Shown one piece after another: positions 18,384 to 26,301 of a stretch of DNA of 64,000 nucleotides. The notes under the pieces were generated by a model, which was given only the letters and a program-made list of their open reading frames with translations, was not told where the DNA came from and searched no databases. Made by a program: the position numbers and the translations under genes. Position 1 is the stretch's first letter; each line of letters starts with the position of its first letter. Source of the DNA: Candidatus Gastranaerophilales bacterium (GTDB taxonomy: Bacteria; Cyanobacteriota; Vampirovibrionia; Gastranaerophilales; Gastranaerophilaceae); the NCBI GenBank assembly GCA_017560095.1, contig JAFYOU010000003.1, positions 1-64,000 of the forward strand, given 5' to 3'.

Positions 18384-18506
18384 TTAAAAGCCTTATTAAA
18401 ATACTCCCCATATCTTTTTTGTGGAATTTGCCCACATTTTTTATTTTAAAATATTTTCTAATAGTTGCAAATTATATATTTTATTGAGTTTTTCAGATTT
18501 TTAAAA

Positions 18507-18543
18507 CATGTTGAAATCATGTCGTGGCGCATGTTTTGGCATG
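18507..18543. repeat. four phased CATGTT/C repeats upstream of the dCMP deaminase gene
   Basis: CATGT(T/C) occurs four times, starting at 18507, 18518, 18530 and 18540, about one helical turn apart (11, 12 and 10 bases). It lies in the 252-base divergent region between yggS and the deaminase gene, about 70 bases upstream of the predicted -10 box. A bound protein would sit on one face of the helix. The rest of the gap is AT-rich with no RNA gene that I can recognise. Confidence 0.5.
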
Positions 18544-18607
18544 TTGCAATATCATTAATATTTCTTAACAAGATAAATTTTTATTTTAATTAAAGCATGC
18601 CTTTTGT

Positions 18608-18613
18608 TATACT
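18608..18613 (+). promoter_or_regulatory. probable -10 box for the deaminase operon
   Basis: TATACT lies 23 bases before the ATG at 18636, and GAGG lies 10 bases before the ATG. The -35 region is only weakly matched. Confidence 0.45.
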
Positions 18614-18635
18614 TAAATTACGAGGTATTTAATTT

Positions 18636-19115
18636 ATGCAAAACGAAACAATGAAACCAATCGAATGGAATGAATATTTTTTAGAAATTGCACGCACCGT
18701 TGCAAAACGTTCAAACTGCTTAAGAGCACAAGTTGGAGCAGTTATTGTCGGAGCAGATAAAAAAATTAAAGCAACAGGATACAATGGTGTACCTTCAAAA
18801 GTTACTTCTTGTATGGAATTAGGTTTTTGCTATCGCATGAAAAATAATATTCCATCAGGAACCAGATATGAAACTTGCAGAAGCATCCATGCAGAGCAAA
18901 ATGCAATCATTCAAGCAGGACAAGATAGATGTATGGGTTCATCTATGTATATATATGGTCATAATTTTATTTGTATTTTATGTAAAAGATTTATCGTACA
19001 ATCAGGAATTGAAACAATTTATCTCAAAAAAGATGAAAATTCCAATATCGAAGTCGTGACAGCCCAACAGTTAAGAGATGAATTAACAAATGACGCCTTA
19101 GTTGCACTAAAGTAG
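18636..19115 (+). CDS. comEB: deoxycytidylate deaminase (ComEB type)
   Basis: A 159-residue zinc-dependent dCMP/cytidine deaminase-fold protein, likely converting dCMP to dUMP for thymidylate synthesis. The catalytic HAE is at 85-87. The second zinc motif is ICILC (112-116), with isoleucine where most members have proline before the first cysteine. GYNGVPS near residue 48 is typical of dCMP deaminases. It opens a plus-strand run that goes on to a VWA protein and the Lpt genes. Confidence 0.87.
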   Translation: MQNETMKPIEWNEYFLEIARTVAKRSNCLRAQVGAVIVGADKKIKATGYNGVPSKVTSCMELGFCYRMKNNIPSGTRYETCRSIHAEQNAIIQAGQDRCMGSSMYIYGHNFICILCKRFIVQSGIETIYLKKDENSNIEVVTAQQLRDELTNDALVALK

Positions 19116-19152
19116 AATAAAAAAATAAAAAAGAAATACTAAAATAATACTT

Positions 19153-19917
19153 ATGAAAAATAAAATTTTATACACAATAGCACTTATTGCTTTTTTTACT
19201 TTACTTTTAGCCCAAAGAAGCGGTTGCGAGCCTAATTATTCTTATAAAATATACACTCCTAAAAACTATAGTGATATTTCAGAACAAATTAAAAACACAA
19301 AAGGCGAAGAACAGGTGCTTTTTATTGTAGATTTTTCAAACTCAATGAATGAATATATGGAGGGTATTCCTAAGCTTAATTTAGCAAGAAACACGTTGGC
19401 TGAAATTCTACCAAAAATTCCGCCTAATGTTAAAACCGGATTAAGAATATATGGTCATCGGGCTGGTTTCACATATTACCAAGGTTGCCAAGCTTCAAAT
19501 TTGATGGTTCCGTTAAATTATAACAACTATCGTGCAATTCTAGATAACCTATATGCAACACGTGCTGTTGGTTGGACTCCAATAACATATTCTCTAAAAC
19601 AAGCAATTAATAATGATTTTGCTAACACTAAAGAAAAAAAACATATAATTCTTCTAACCGATGGCGGAGAAAATTGCGATGAAAGCCCTTGCAGCTATGT
19701 TATTGAATTAATGAAAACAAGAGATGATATAACAATTGACGTTATAGCTTTTGATGTACATGATGTTGAAGCAAATAATCAATTAAAATGTACCGCCTTA
19801 ATGACAAGGGGCAAATTTTTAAAAGCAAATTCTCAAGAAGATCTATCAAAATCTTTATTTGAAACACTTGGCATTTCAAAAGATGTTAAAGGAAGCATTA
19901 AAATTCCAAATCAATAA
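19153..19917 (+). CDS. von Willebrand factor A domain protein, membrane-anchored or secreted
   Basis: An N-terminal hydrophobic segment (5-20) is a signal peptide or anchor; a cysteine at 25 could be lipidated, though the lipobox is poor. The VWA domain (about 52-240) has a complete MIDAS metal site: DFSNS (60-64), threonine in GWTP (142) and aspartate in LTDGG (170). Such domains bind protein partners through a divalent cation. Extra cysteines (110s, 175, 180) suggest disulfides in an extracytoplasmic domain. It lies between the deaminase and LptB; its partner is unknown. Confidence 0.8.
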   Translation: MKNKILYTIALIAFFTLLLAQRSGCEPNYSYKIYTPKNYSDISEQIKNTKGEEQVLFIVDFSNSMNEYMEGIPKLNLARNTLAEILPKIPPNVKTGLRIYGHRAGFTYYQGCQASNLMVPLNYNNYRAILDNLYATRAVGWTPITYSLKQAINNDFANTKEKKHIILLTDGGENCDESPCSYVIELMKTRDDITIDVIAFDVHDVEANNQLKCTALMTRGKFLKANSQEDLSKSLFETLGISKDVKGSIKIPNQ

Positions 19918-19942
19918 TCTTTCGAATTTCGCTCTTTTATAC

Positions 19943-19948
19943 TATAAT
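19943..19948 (+). promoter_or_regulatory. probable -10 box ahead of lptB
   Basis: TATAAT lies 23 bases before the lptB ATG, between it and the VWA gene. The purine-rich GAGAGAGA serves as the ribosome site. The -35 match is weak. Confidence 0.45.
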
Positions 19949-19970
19949 TTTAATTAAGAGAGAGAAAAAT

Positions 19971-20711
19971 ATGAGAATTATAGCTAAAAATCTTGTTAAA
20001 ATATATGGCGATAGATCAGTCGTAAATGACGTATCATTTGATATTAACAAAGGAGAGGTTGTTGGTCTTTTAGGACCAAATGGAGCCGGAAAAACAACAA
20101 CATTTTATATGGTTGTTGGTCTTGTTAGAGCCAATAAAGGCCAAGTTTTATTAGAAGAAGATAATGGGAACATAATTGATGTCACAAATCTTCCAATGAA
20201 CGAAAGAGCTAAACTTGGAATAGGATATCTTCCTCAAGAAACTTCTATTTTTAGGAAGCTAAATGTTGAAGATAATCTAAAACTTGTTTTAGAAATGAAC
20301 GACAAATTAAATGAACAAGAAAAAAAAGATTTATTAGAAAGCTTATTAACTGAATTTGGCGTTGCAAAATTAAGAACAGCGCCTTCAGTAGCACTTTCTG
20401 GTGGCGAAAGAAGAAGGGTGGAAATCGCAAGAGCATTAGCCGCAACTCCTTCATTTATTTTGCTTGATGAACCATTCACAGGAATTGACCCAATTGCAAT
20501 CGGTGAAATTAAAGATAATATTCATAAACTCGCAAAAGAAAAAAATATAGGTATTTTAATTACTGACCACAACCCAAAAGCGACATTATCAATTACAGAT
20601 AGAGCAAATGTTATTTTTGATGGTCGCATTAAAATTTCAGGAAAAAGCACAGATGTTGCAGTTGATCCAGTGGCAAAAGAATTTTATTTAGGAAAAGATT
20701 TCACATTATAA
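19971..20711 (+). CDS. lptB: LPS export ABC transporter ATPase LptB
   Basis: This ATPase drives LPS extraction from the inner membrane with the LptF/LptG permeases. It has 246 residues with Walker A GPNGAGKTT (about 35-43), the Q-loop in YLPQE, signature LSGGERRR and Walker B LLDEPF with the GIDP D-loop typical of LptB rather than of generic ABC ATPases. The gene overlaps the permease gene by one base. Its presence indicates a diderm envelope with LPS-like glycolipid. Confidence 0.93.
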   Translation: MRIIAKNLVKIYGDRSVVNDVSFDINKGEVVGLLGPNGAGKTTTFYMVVGLVRANKGQVLLEEDNGNIIDVTNLPMNERAKLGIGYLPQETSIFRKLNVEDNLKLVLEMNDKLNEQEKKDLLESLLTEFGVAKLRTAPSVALSGGERRRVEIARALAATPSFILLDEPFTGIDPIAIGEIKDNIHKLAKEKNIGILITDHNPKATLSITDRANVIFDGRIKISGKSTDVAVDPVAKEFYLGKDFTL

Positions 20712-21862
20712 TGCAAAACGTTATTTCTAAAATAAAAAATTTTAAAATCCCCAAAATAAATCCAAAAATAACTTTGTTGGATAAGTTCATTTTATCACAA
20801 GTTTTGGGTGCAACCATCGTTTGTTTAATTCTTTTTATCATTGTTTGGATTGCGCCAGAAACTTTATTTAAAATTATTAAAAAAATTTTAAGAGATACAT
20901 ATACTCCATTATATGGATTAAAAGTTCTGGTTTTAGAAATTCCAAAAGTTTTAGCAAAAGCAATTCCTGTTGGAATTTTACTAGGATCAATTTTTACTTT
21001 TGATAGATTATCTAAAAATTCAGAACTTTCAATTTTAAGGGGAATAGGACTTTCATTCAATAGAATTATGGCACCCGTTATAGCCTTAGGAATAGTTTTA
21101 TCATTCTTTTGTTATTTAGTAAACGACAAACTAGTGCCCAGCGCAAGCGCCAAACTAGGAGAGTCCAAAGGTGGGGGAAGTCATTTTGTCTATATTGTTG
21201 AAAACCCAGATAAATCTCCAAAACAAAATATAATTGTTTCCAACTTCAATCCAACAGAAATTTTTAATATAACCGTTATGAATTTCTCTCACGAAAAATA
21301 TACTGACGCCACTATGTTTAAAAGTATAATCTTTGCTCCAATCGCACACAAAACCAATAACGCATGGATTCTAGAAAATGCGCTAATTTATGAGATTGAT
21401 GATGATGGAATATATAAAAAAGTATTACATCAAGAAAAATATCCAATTTTAACTGAAAAAAATCAAGCTCAAGAAGTTTTTGATTTAATGCTAAACAACA
21501 CAAGAAAAGAAAGAGTTTTCACAAATAGCCAAATTAAAAATTACGCAAAACTCTTAAAAAGAGCTAACTTTTCAGATGAATATCGCTATTTCAGAGCCAA
21601 ATTATATCAAAGATATTTACATCCTCTAACCTGCATTTTATTTGCAATAATAGGTTGCATGCTTGGTTTTGCGCCACCTCGCTCTCAAAGACTTGTTGGC
21701 TTTACAATTGCCGTTGGTATGACTTTTGGATATTATATAACGCTTCCATTTTTTGATTTATTAGCGCAAAAAGCTATATTACCACCATTTTTAGCTGCAA
21801 GTTTCCCAATTGCATTATTTATAGTTTCAATATTTATCATTAAGAAAGCAAAGGATTTATAA
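20711..21862 (+). CDS. LptF/LptG-family permease
   Basis: The 383-residue protein of the YjgP/YjgQ family is the membrane part of the LPS extractor. There are three helices near the N-terminus (about 20-125), a periplasmic beta-jellyroll-like region (about 130-285) and three C-terminal helices (about 295-380) with the conserved GF.PPRS loop. Only one permease gene is present here; the partner may be elsewhere or the complex may be a homodimer, as proposed for some cyanobacterial relatives. It overlaps lptB upstream and the next gene downstream by one base each. Confidence 0.88.
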   Translation: MQNVISKIKNFKIPKINPKITLLDKFILSQVLGATIVCLILFIIVWIAPETLFKIIKKILRDTYTPLYGLKVLVLEIPKVLAKAIPVGILLGSIFTFDRLSKNSELSILRGIGLSFNRIMAPVIALGIVLSFFCYLVNDKLVPSASAKLGESKGGGSHFVYIVENPDKSPKQNIIVSNFNPTEIFNITVMNFSHEKYTDATMFKSIIFAPIAHKTNNAWILENALIYEIDDDGIYKKVLHQEKYPILTEKNQAQEVFDLMLNNTRKERVFTNSQIKNYAKLLKRANFSDEYRYFRAKLYQRYLHPLTCILFAIIGCMLGFAPPRSQRLVGFTIAVGMTFGYYITLPFFDLLAQKAILPPFLAASFPIALFIVSIFIIKKAKDL

Positions 21863-22665
21863 TGAAAAAAATAATTCTTTTACTAGTTTTGTCATTAATA
21901 TTAAGCTTTTGTCCAACATTAGCAAAAGATAAATTCGAAGTAATAAACGACACAGCTGGAATTTACATTTTTAAAATCAACACAAAAAAATATGGCAAAA
22001 AAATAAAACCTTATATGACCAAAAAACTTACAACGCCACAAGTTGTATATGATGACAATTGTTTCGATTTTGTTGTTAACGGCGGTTTTTTTGATGTTAA
22101 AAATGGAAAAAGTGTTTCTTATGTAACTATTGATAATGAACTTGTAGCTGATGTCGAAGATAATATTAAATTAATGAAACATTTAAAATCTCAAAAAAGA
22201 TACGAGCAAGTTTTATCAAGAGCAGAATTAAGAATTTTAGAAAATAAAAGACATAAATTAAAATTCGATATAGCACTCCACAATGACCCAATCAAAAAAG
22301 GGTATAAAATTAAACACGCACTTCAAGCAGGACCAATGCTTTTACCTACAATCGATTTAGTTCAAGAGGGGTTTGTAATTAAAGAAAACGATATAGTAAA
22401 ATCTCAAAGTGTAGATATTTTAAAAAGAAGGGAAAGAACCGCAATTGGCTTAAAAGGCAAATATCTGTATGTTGTTTTATTCACAAAAGATCACAAAGTT
22501 GATGCTTACGAAATGAAAAAATATATGGAAAAAACACTAAAAGTTAAAAAATCTATGGCATTAGATGGCGGTTTATCAACTGCAGTTAATTATAAAAATA
22601 TTTCAATTGGTTCGCTCGGCAAATACCAAAGAAAAGTTAAATCATTTCTTGTAGTAGAAAGGTAA
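21862..22665 (+). CDS. phosphodiester glycosidase-family (NAGPA-like) exported protein
   Basis: A signal peptide (about 1-21) precedes a domain of the phosphodiester glycosidase/NAGPA family (DUF2233). Family landmarks: VVNGGFFD (about 71-78), LQAGPML (about 154-160), RRERTAIG (about 190-197) and ALDGGLSTA (about 232-240). Members hydrolyse sugar phosphodiesters in exopolysaccharides or cell-wall polymers. The gene overlaps the LptF/G-like gene by one base, so it probably trims an envelope glycolipid or glycan. Confidence 0.82.
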   Translation: MKKIILLLVLSLILSFCPTLAKDKFEVINDTAGIYIFKINTKKYGKKIKPYMTKKLTTPQVVYDDNCFDFVVNGGFFDVKNGKSVSYVTIDNELVADVEDNIKLMKHLKSQKRYEQVLSRAELRILENKRHKLKFDIALHNDPIKKGYKIKHALQAGPMLLPTIDLVQEGFVIKENDIVKSQSVDILKRRERTAIGLKGKYLYVVLFTKDHKVDAYEMKKYMEKTLKVKKSMALDGGLSTAVNYKNISIGSLGKYQRKVKSFLVVER

Positions 22666-22668
22666 ATA

Positions 22669-23127
22669 ATGAAATTAGGCAACATTGATTTTTGTAAAAT
22701 TAAAAAAATTACTTTAATTGAAGTGGTAGTTTTAGCTATTTTATTTACTGCTATTGGGATATATTATTCTCCTCATTTTATGTATAAAAAAGAAGAAAGG
22801 CTTGCTGCAAAAATTAAATCAGATAACGCAATTTTCACAGCAAGAGTTATTGAAGAATTTGCAAAAAATGAAAACGCAAAAGCTTCAGATGTTGCAAAAA
22901 AAGTAACCGATAATTTAAATAAAATTGCAAAAAATCCATACAATAAAAAAATGCCAGCATATACTTTCGAAAAAGACTGTCTTGGATGCAATAGCGTTAC
23001 TTATGATGATAACACTCAAATGATTACTTTAACTACGCTAAATAACAAAAACGAATTAATTTTAAGAACAGTTATCAAACCACCATCTTTTGTTGTTTAT
23101 TCAAAATTCGATGATGAAAAACGTTAA
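22669..23127 (+). CDS. type IV pilin-like protein with non-canonical leader
   Basis: A 152-residue protein whose residues 14-35 resemble a prepilin N-terminus: ITLIEVVVLAILFTAIGIYY, with the pilin Glu at position +5. The residue before the usual cut site is lysine rather than glycine, so processing by prepilin peptidase is doubtful. The rest is a lysine-rich globular domain with a CLGC motif near 104-107. It ends the lpt-containing plus-strand run. Its stop overlaps the stop of the convergent XRE gene by 4 bases. Confidence 0.6.
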   Translation: MKLGNIDFCKIKKITLIEVVVLAILFTAIGIYYSPHFMYKKEERLAAKIKSDNAIFTARVIEEFAKNENAKASDVAKKVTDNLNKIAKNPYNKKMPAYTFEKDCLGCNSVTYDDNTQMITLTTLNNKNELILRTVIKPPSFVVYSKFDDEKR

Positions 23128-23450
23128 TCTTTAATAATGGCTTTTAAAACTTTATAAGCTATTTTTAATTTTTCTTCGTTATTTTCAAGAGATTTAATAT
23201 CTTGAATTAACTCTTTCATCATTTCTTTTGAATTTTTTAGATATTCAACATAAAAAAGTTCGTCTGGACTAATTTTTAAAACTTCAAGAATTTTATCCAT
23301 TGTTTGAGAAGTTAAAAAATTATTTCCACATTCAATCCCAGACAAAGTACGCTGAGAAATATTCAGAAGTTCAGCCAATTTTTCTTGCGATAAACCCCTT
23401 AAAATTCTATATTGTTTTATTTTTCTACCTAATAGCTTTTTTATTTCCAT
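23124..23450 (-). CDS. XRE-family HTH regulator
   Basis: This 108-residue protein has a Cro/CI helix-turn-helix at 10-64 (KIKQYRILRGLSQEKLAELL, then ISQRTLSGIE). A helical tail (66-108) is probably used for dimerisation. No Shine-Dalgarno is visible; TATAAAG lies about 6 bases before the ATG, so the message may be leaderless or the start weak. A small palindrome directly upstream could be its own operator. Confidence 0.85.
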   Translation of the reverse strand: MEIKKLLGRKIKQYRILRGLSQEKLAELLNISQRTLSGIECGNNFLTSQTMDKILEVLKISPDELFYVEYLKNSKEMMKELIQDIKSLENNEEKLKIAYKVLKAIIKD

Positions 23451-23452
23451 AA

Positions 23453-23466
23453 TTACTTTATAGTAA
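23453..23466. promoter_or_regulatory. palindrome abutting the XRE gene start
   Basis: TTACT-TTAT-AGTAA is a 5-bp inverted repeat 2 bases upstream of the start codon. It overlaps the likely -10 region and would suit autorepression. Short and AT-rich, so it could be chance. Confidence 0.3.
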
Positions 23467-23694
23467 AGGGTTTTATTTGTTTTTATAACGAGATTAAATA
23501 AGTAAATTAAATTAAATAAGAGGTTTTATATCTTGTTTGTTAAGAATTATGAATTAAATTTGTAGCGTAATATCGCGTTTTTTAAAAATTTAGCAATTTA
23601 ATTTCGTAACTTTGCGCAAATTTTATTTTAAATAATTTTTTATAAATACATATCAACTAGTTGGATAACGGTATAAGTTTATAAGGAGTTAAAC

Positions 23695-24210
23695 ATGTTA
23701 AATACATCATTAGCAACAATGGGCGCTGAATCTGCAATTAAGACAAATAATGCTATTACAGGCAAAATTGTTGAAACAAACAACAAAAGAAATGAATCTA
23801 TTTCAAGATACAAAAACACTTGCAAGGGAATGCAAAAGGATACTTTTGTAACTTCTGTTGGAGCTGGCGCAACTATTGCAACAACAGCAGCAGTTGCAAA
23901 TTCAAAAAAAGCTCAAAAAGTTTTATCTCAATCATTTAAGCCAATCAAAAAAGCATTTTGTGATTCTAAGTTTGGAAAAGAAGTAATTAATACCTGCAAA
24001 GGATTAGCAGATGAAGCAAAACCTTTAATTGAATCTGGTGCAAAGTGGGTTAAAAATCTACCAAAACCAGCTAAAGCAATTTTAGGAATTGGTACAGCTG
24101 TTACTGCTATTGCTTCAGGAATTGTTCATGCTCAAACTCGTAAAAAAGATGAACAAATTATTAGAGAATATACTAAAAAAGAAGCAATGATTCAACAGCA
24201 ATTTAAATAA
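23695..24210 (+). CDS. hypothetical lineage-specific membrane-associated protein
   Basis: A 171-residue Ala/Lys/Thr-rich protein with two moderately hydrophobic segments (about 52-70, and 125-140 in AILGIGTAVTAIASGI). They are separated by a basic region containing two 'FCDSKFGKEV/CKGLADEAKP'-like helices. No signal peptide and no recognised family. AAGGAG lies 7 bases before the ATG. A strong hairpin follows, so it is a single-gene unit. Confidence 0.6.
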   Translation: MLNTSLATMGAESAIKTNNAITGKIVETNNKRNESISRYKNTCKGMQKDTFVTSVGAGATIATTAAVANSKKAQKVLSQSFKPIKKAFCDSKFGKEVINTCKGLADEAKPLIESGAKWVKNLPKPAKAILGIGTAVTAIASGIVHAQTRKKDEQIIREYTKKEAMIQQQFK

Positions 24211-24224
24211 GTGTTTATTAAAAC

Positions 24225-24255
24225 AAAAACCCCGAAGTTTAATTTCGGGGTTTTT
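24225..24255. terminator. bidirectional terminator
   Basis: Arms AAAAACCCCGAA and TTCGGGGTTTTT (12 bp) enclose a 7-base loop, with T-tracts in both directions. It lies between the convergent genes ending at 24210 and 24264. Confidence 0.92.
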
Positions 24256-24263
24256 AATATTTA

Positions 24264-26213
24264 TTAGTTTTCTTTTTCTTTTAAGATTTGTGCCCATTTA
24301 TTTAAATCTCGAATAATTGGTTGCGCTTCTCGCCTTGCTTGAAATTCTGTTTTTGTACGATCAACAATATCTTGCTCCATTCGAGCTTCGACTGCCATTG
24401 CAAGAACTTCTGGCATGTTTAGCGCCCAACCGTCATTTTCCAAATCTCTATAGTAAGCTGCTTCAAAGTTTGGATTCATTCTTAATGTCCAATTATCACC
24501 GCCTGATGTTCCTGGGGTGTTAAATAATCTATCAATACCCAAAACATCCATGAATGTAAATTGTTCATTTTTAGCGCCTGATTTTAATAAATCAGCAACT
24601 TTTGCTTTCCAAAAATCTTTAGGGTTTGTTGCCACTTTTTGCTCTATATCAGCTCTTTTATTGCCTTCTACAGGATGCAATGATTGCGCTAAATATTGAG
24701 GATTCCAGCAGTATTCCCAGTTTTTATATTCGCCAGATTCAATAATTTGTTTTCCTGGTTTGTCATCATGGCAACCAATGTATGCTGTTCCAGCTCTATT
24801 TACATCAGAGCTTTTTGTCCATTTCATACCTGAAATTCCTGGTAAATGAAGTTGCCCTCTAAATATTTTTTGAAATGCCCCAGATTCATCCCAACCTAAG
24901 TCTTCCCAAATAACATCTTGAGGATTGACACCCATTTCTCGCATAGTCGGAAGAACGATTCTGGTTAAAATCTTTTCATAATTATGATTTCTATCTAGAC
25001 CAATATTGCACATTCTGCCAGCATGGAGTCTATTTTTGTCTGGAATTTCAACGCCATTTTGTCTGATTTTATGAACAGTGCTTTCTCTGTAAATATATGG
25101 ATTAACTAAGCCAATAGCATGGTCAATTCTAACACCTTGAGCTCCTGTCATGCCATTAACCAATTTTGCTTTTAAGAATTTACCTGCTGGGCCTAGTGTG
25201 CCATCGTCATTAAATAATTTATTAGGGTCTAAAACAGCCATACCCCAAAGTTGAGGAGAATTCATTGGCCCACCATCTGGACAGCCAATTTTCCAGCCAT
25301 CTAAAAATACATCTTTAAATACAACTTCGTCTAGCGAGCTTGTGCCCACTTCGATATCGCCAATATAAGTAAAATCACCTCTTTTGTTTGCATCAATTTT
25401 AGCTTGTTTGCCAACTAAGAATTGAGCAAATTTATATTGTTCAATAAAATCTGCGTTGTCTTTTTTAATTCCTTCAAAACGTGAAATAGCAAATCTATCG
25501 CCACGTTTAACATCTTGGATTAAGTTTTGATCTTCTTGAGGCCAATATGGATAAAAATCAGTATTATGTTTTTTGGAAATTACATTTAATACAGAATAAT
25601 ATTCAATCCAATCAGCTGAACGTGTTTTAAAAGCTTCAAATTCATCATTTAATCGAAGAGCTTTTTGATCTCTTTGAGCTAATTTTTCTTTAAAATTAGA
25701 ATATGCAACACTTATAAGTTCAGATTTGTTTTCATTAGCTTTTTTAAAGTCGATTCTTGCATAATTTTGCCCGTTTGTTTTGGTTTTTTTGCTAGCTTTT
25801 TCTATATCTTCTTGGCTTAAAATTCCAGCAAAATCGTCTGTTGTTAACATTTGTTCATTGATAAATAATGGATTTTTTTCAAACACAGAAGAAGTATAAG
25901 GAGAGGTATCTCCTTTATTCAATTTGCCATTTGGGCCTAATTGAATTTGATTAAATCCATGAATTTTTGCAAACTCAACAACTCTATCTGCTTCAAATGG
26001 AGAGCCTATTTGTGTGTCATTTCCTTCTGGATTTGCAGGAAAACTTGGCCCATGCAAAATCAAAGCACGGTTTTGAATTCCTAAATAATCAAGCCCTTTT
26101 TCGATAGCTTGAGTGTATTGTTTTTCTTCATTACCCTTTTTAGGTGCACGAGTAAAGGCAACATTTCGACCCATGTTACCACTGGTGATCCTAACAACTT
26201 TTTCTAATCTCAT
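24264..26213 (-). CDS. malQ: 4-alpha-glucanotransferase, GH77 (copy 1)
   Basis: GH77 enzymes disproportionate alpha-1,4-glucans in glycogen and maltodextrin metabolism. The catalytic set is visible: nucleophile Asp364 in VRIDHAIGL, acid/base Glu437 in VIWEDLG and the His482-Asp483 pair in GCHDD, where standard MalQ has THDN. At 649 residues it is longer than typical MalQ (about 500). The extra length lies in residues 110-270 and around 375-410. The N-terminus (VAFTRAPK) carries a motif shared with its paralogue next door. Identity of the two copies looks moderate, so they are an old duplication. Confidence 0.85.
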   Translation of the reverse strand: MRLEKVVRITSGNMGRNVAFTRAPKKGNEEKQYTQAIEKGLDYLGIQNRALILHGPSFPANPEGNDTQIGSPFEADRVVEFAKIHGFNQIQLGPNGKLNKGDTSPYTSSVFEKNPLFINEQMLTTDDFAGILSQEDIEKASKKTKTNGQNYARIDFKKANENKSELISVAYSNFKEKLAQRDQKALRLNDEFEAFKTRSADWIEYYSVLNVISKKHNTDFYPYWPQEDQNLIQDVKRGDRFAISRFEGIKKDNADFIEQYKFAQFLVGKQAKIDANKRGDFTYIGDIEVGTSSLDEVVFKDVFLDGWKIGCPDGGPMNSPQLWGMAVLDPNKLFNDDGTLGPAGKFLKAKLVNGMTGAQGVRIDHAIGLVNPYIYRESTVHKIRQNGVEIPDKNRLHAGRMCNIGLDRNHNYEKILTRIVLPTMREMGVNPQDVIWEDLGWDESGAFQKIFRGQLHLPGISGMKWTKSSDVNRAGTAYIGCHDDKPGKQIIESGEYKNWEYCWNPQYLAQSLHPVEGNKRADIEQKVATNPKDFWKAKVADLLKSGAKNEQFTFMDVLGIDRLFNTPGTSGGDNWTLRMNPNFEAAYYRDLENDGWALNMPEVLAMAVEARMEQDIVDRTKTEFQARREAQPIIRDLNKWAQILKEKEN

Positions 26214-26301
26214 AAGTCTCTTTTACCACAAACAATCTTAAATAGCTACTAATATACAAAATTAACTTTTAATTTACTTAATAATTACTAAACTAATGCT
26301 T

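Noticed and set aside
18384-18635. Structured RNA or riboswitch in the yggS-deaminase gap
   Set aside because: No conserved core of a known riboswitch, 6S, tmRNA or RNase P RNA could be recognised. The visible signal is the CATG repeat array.
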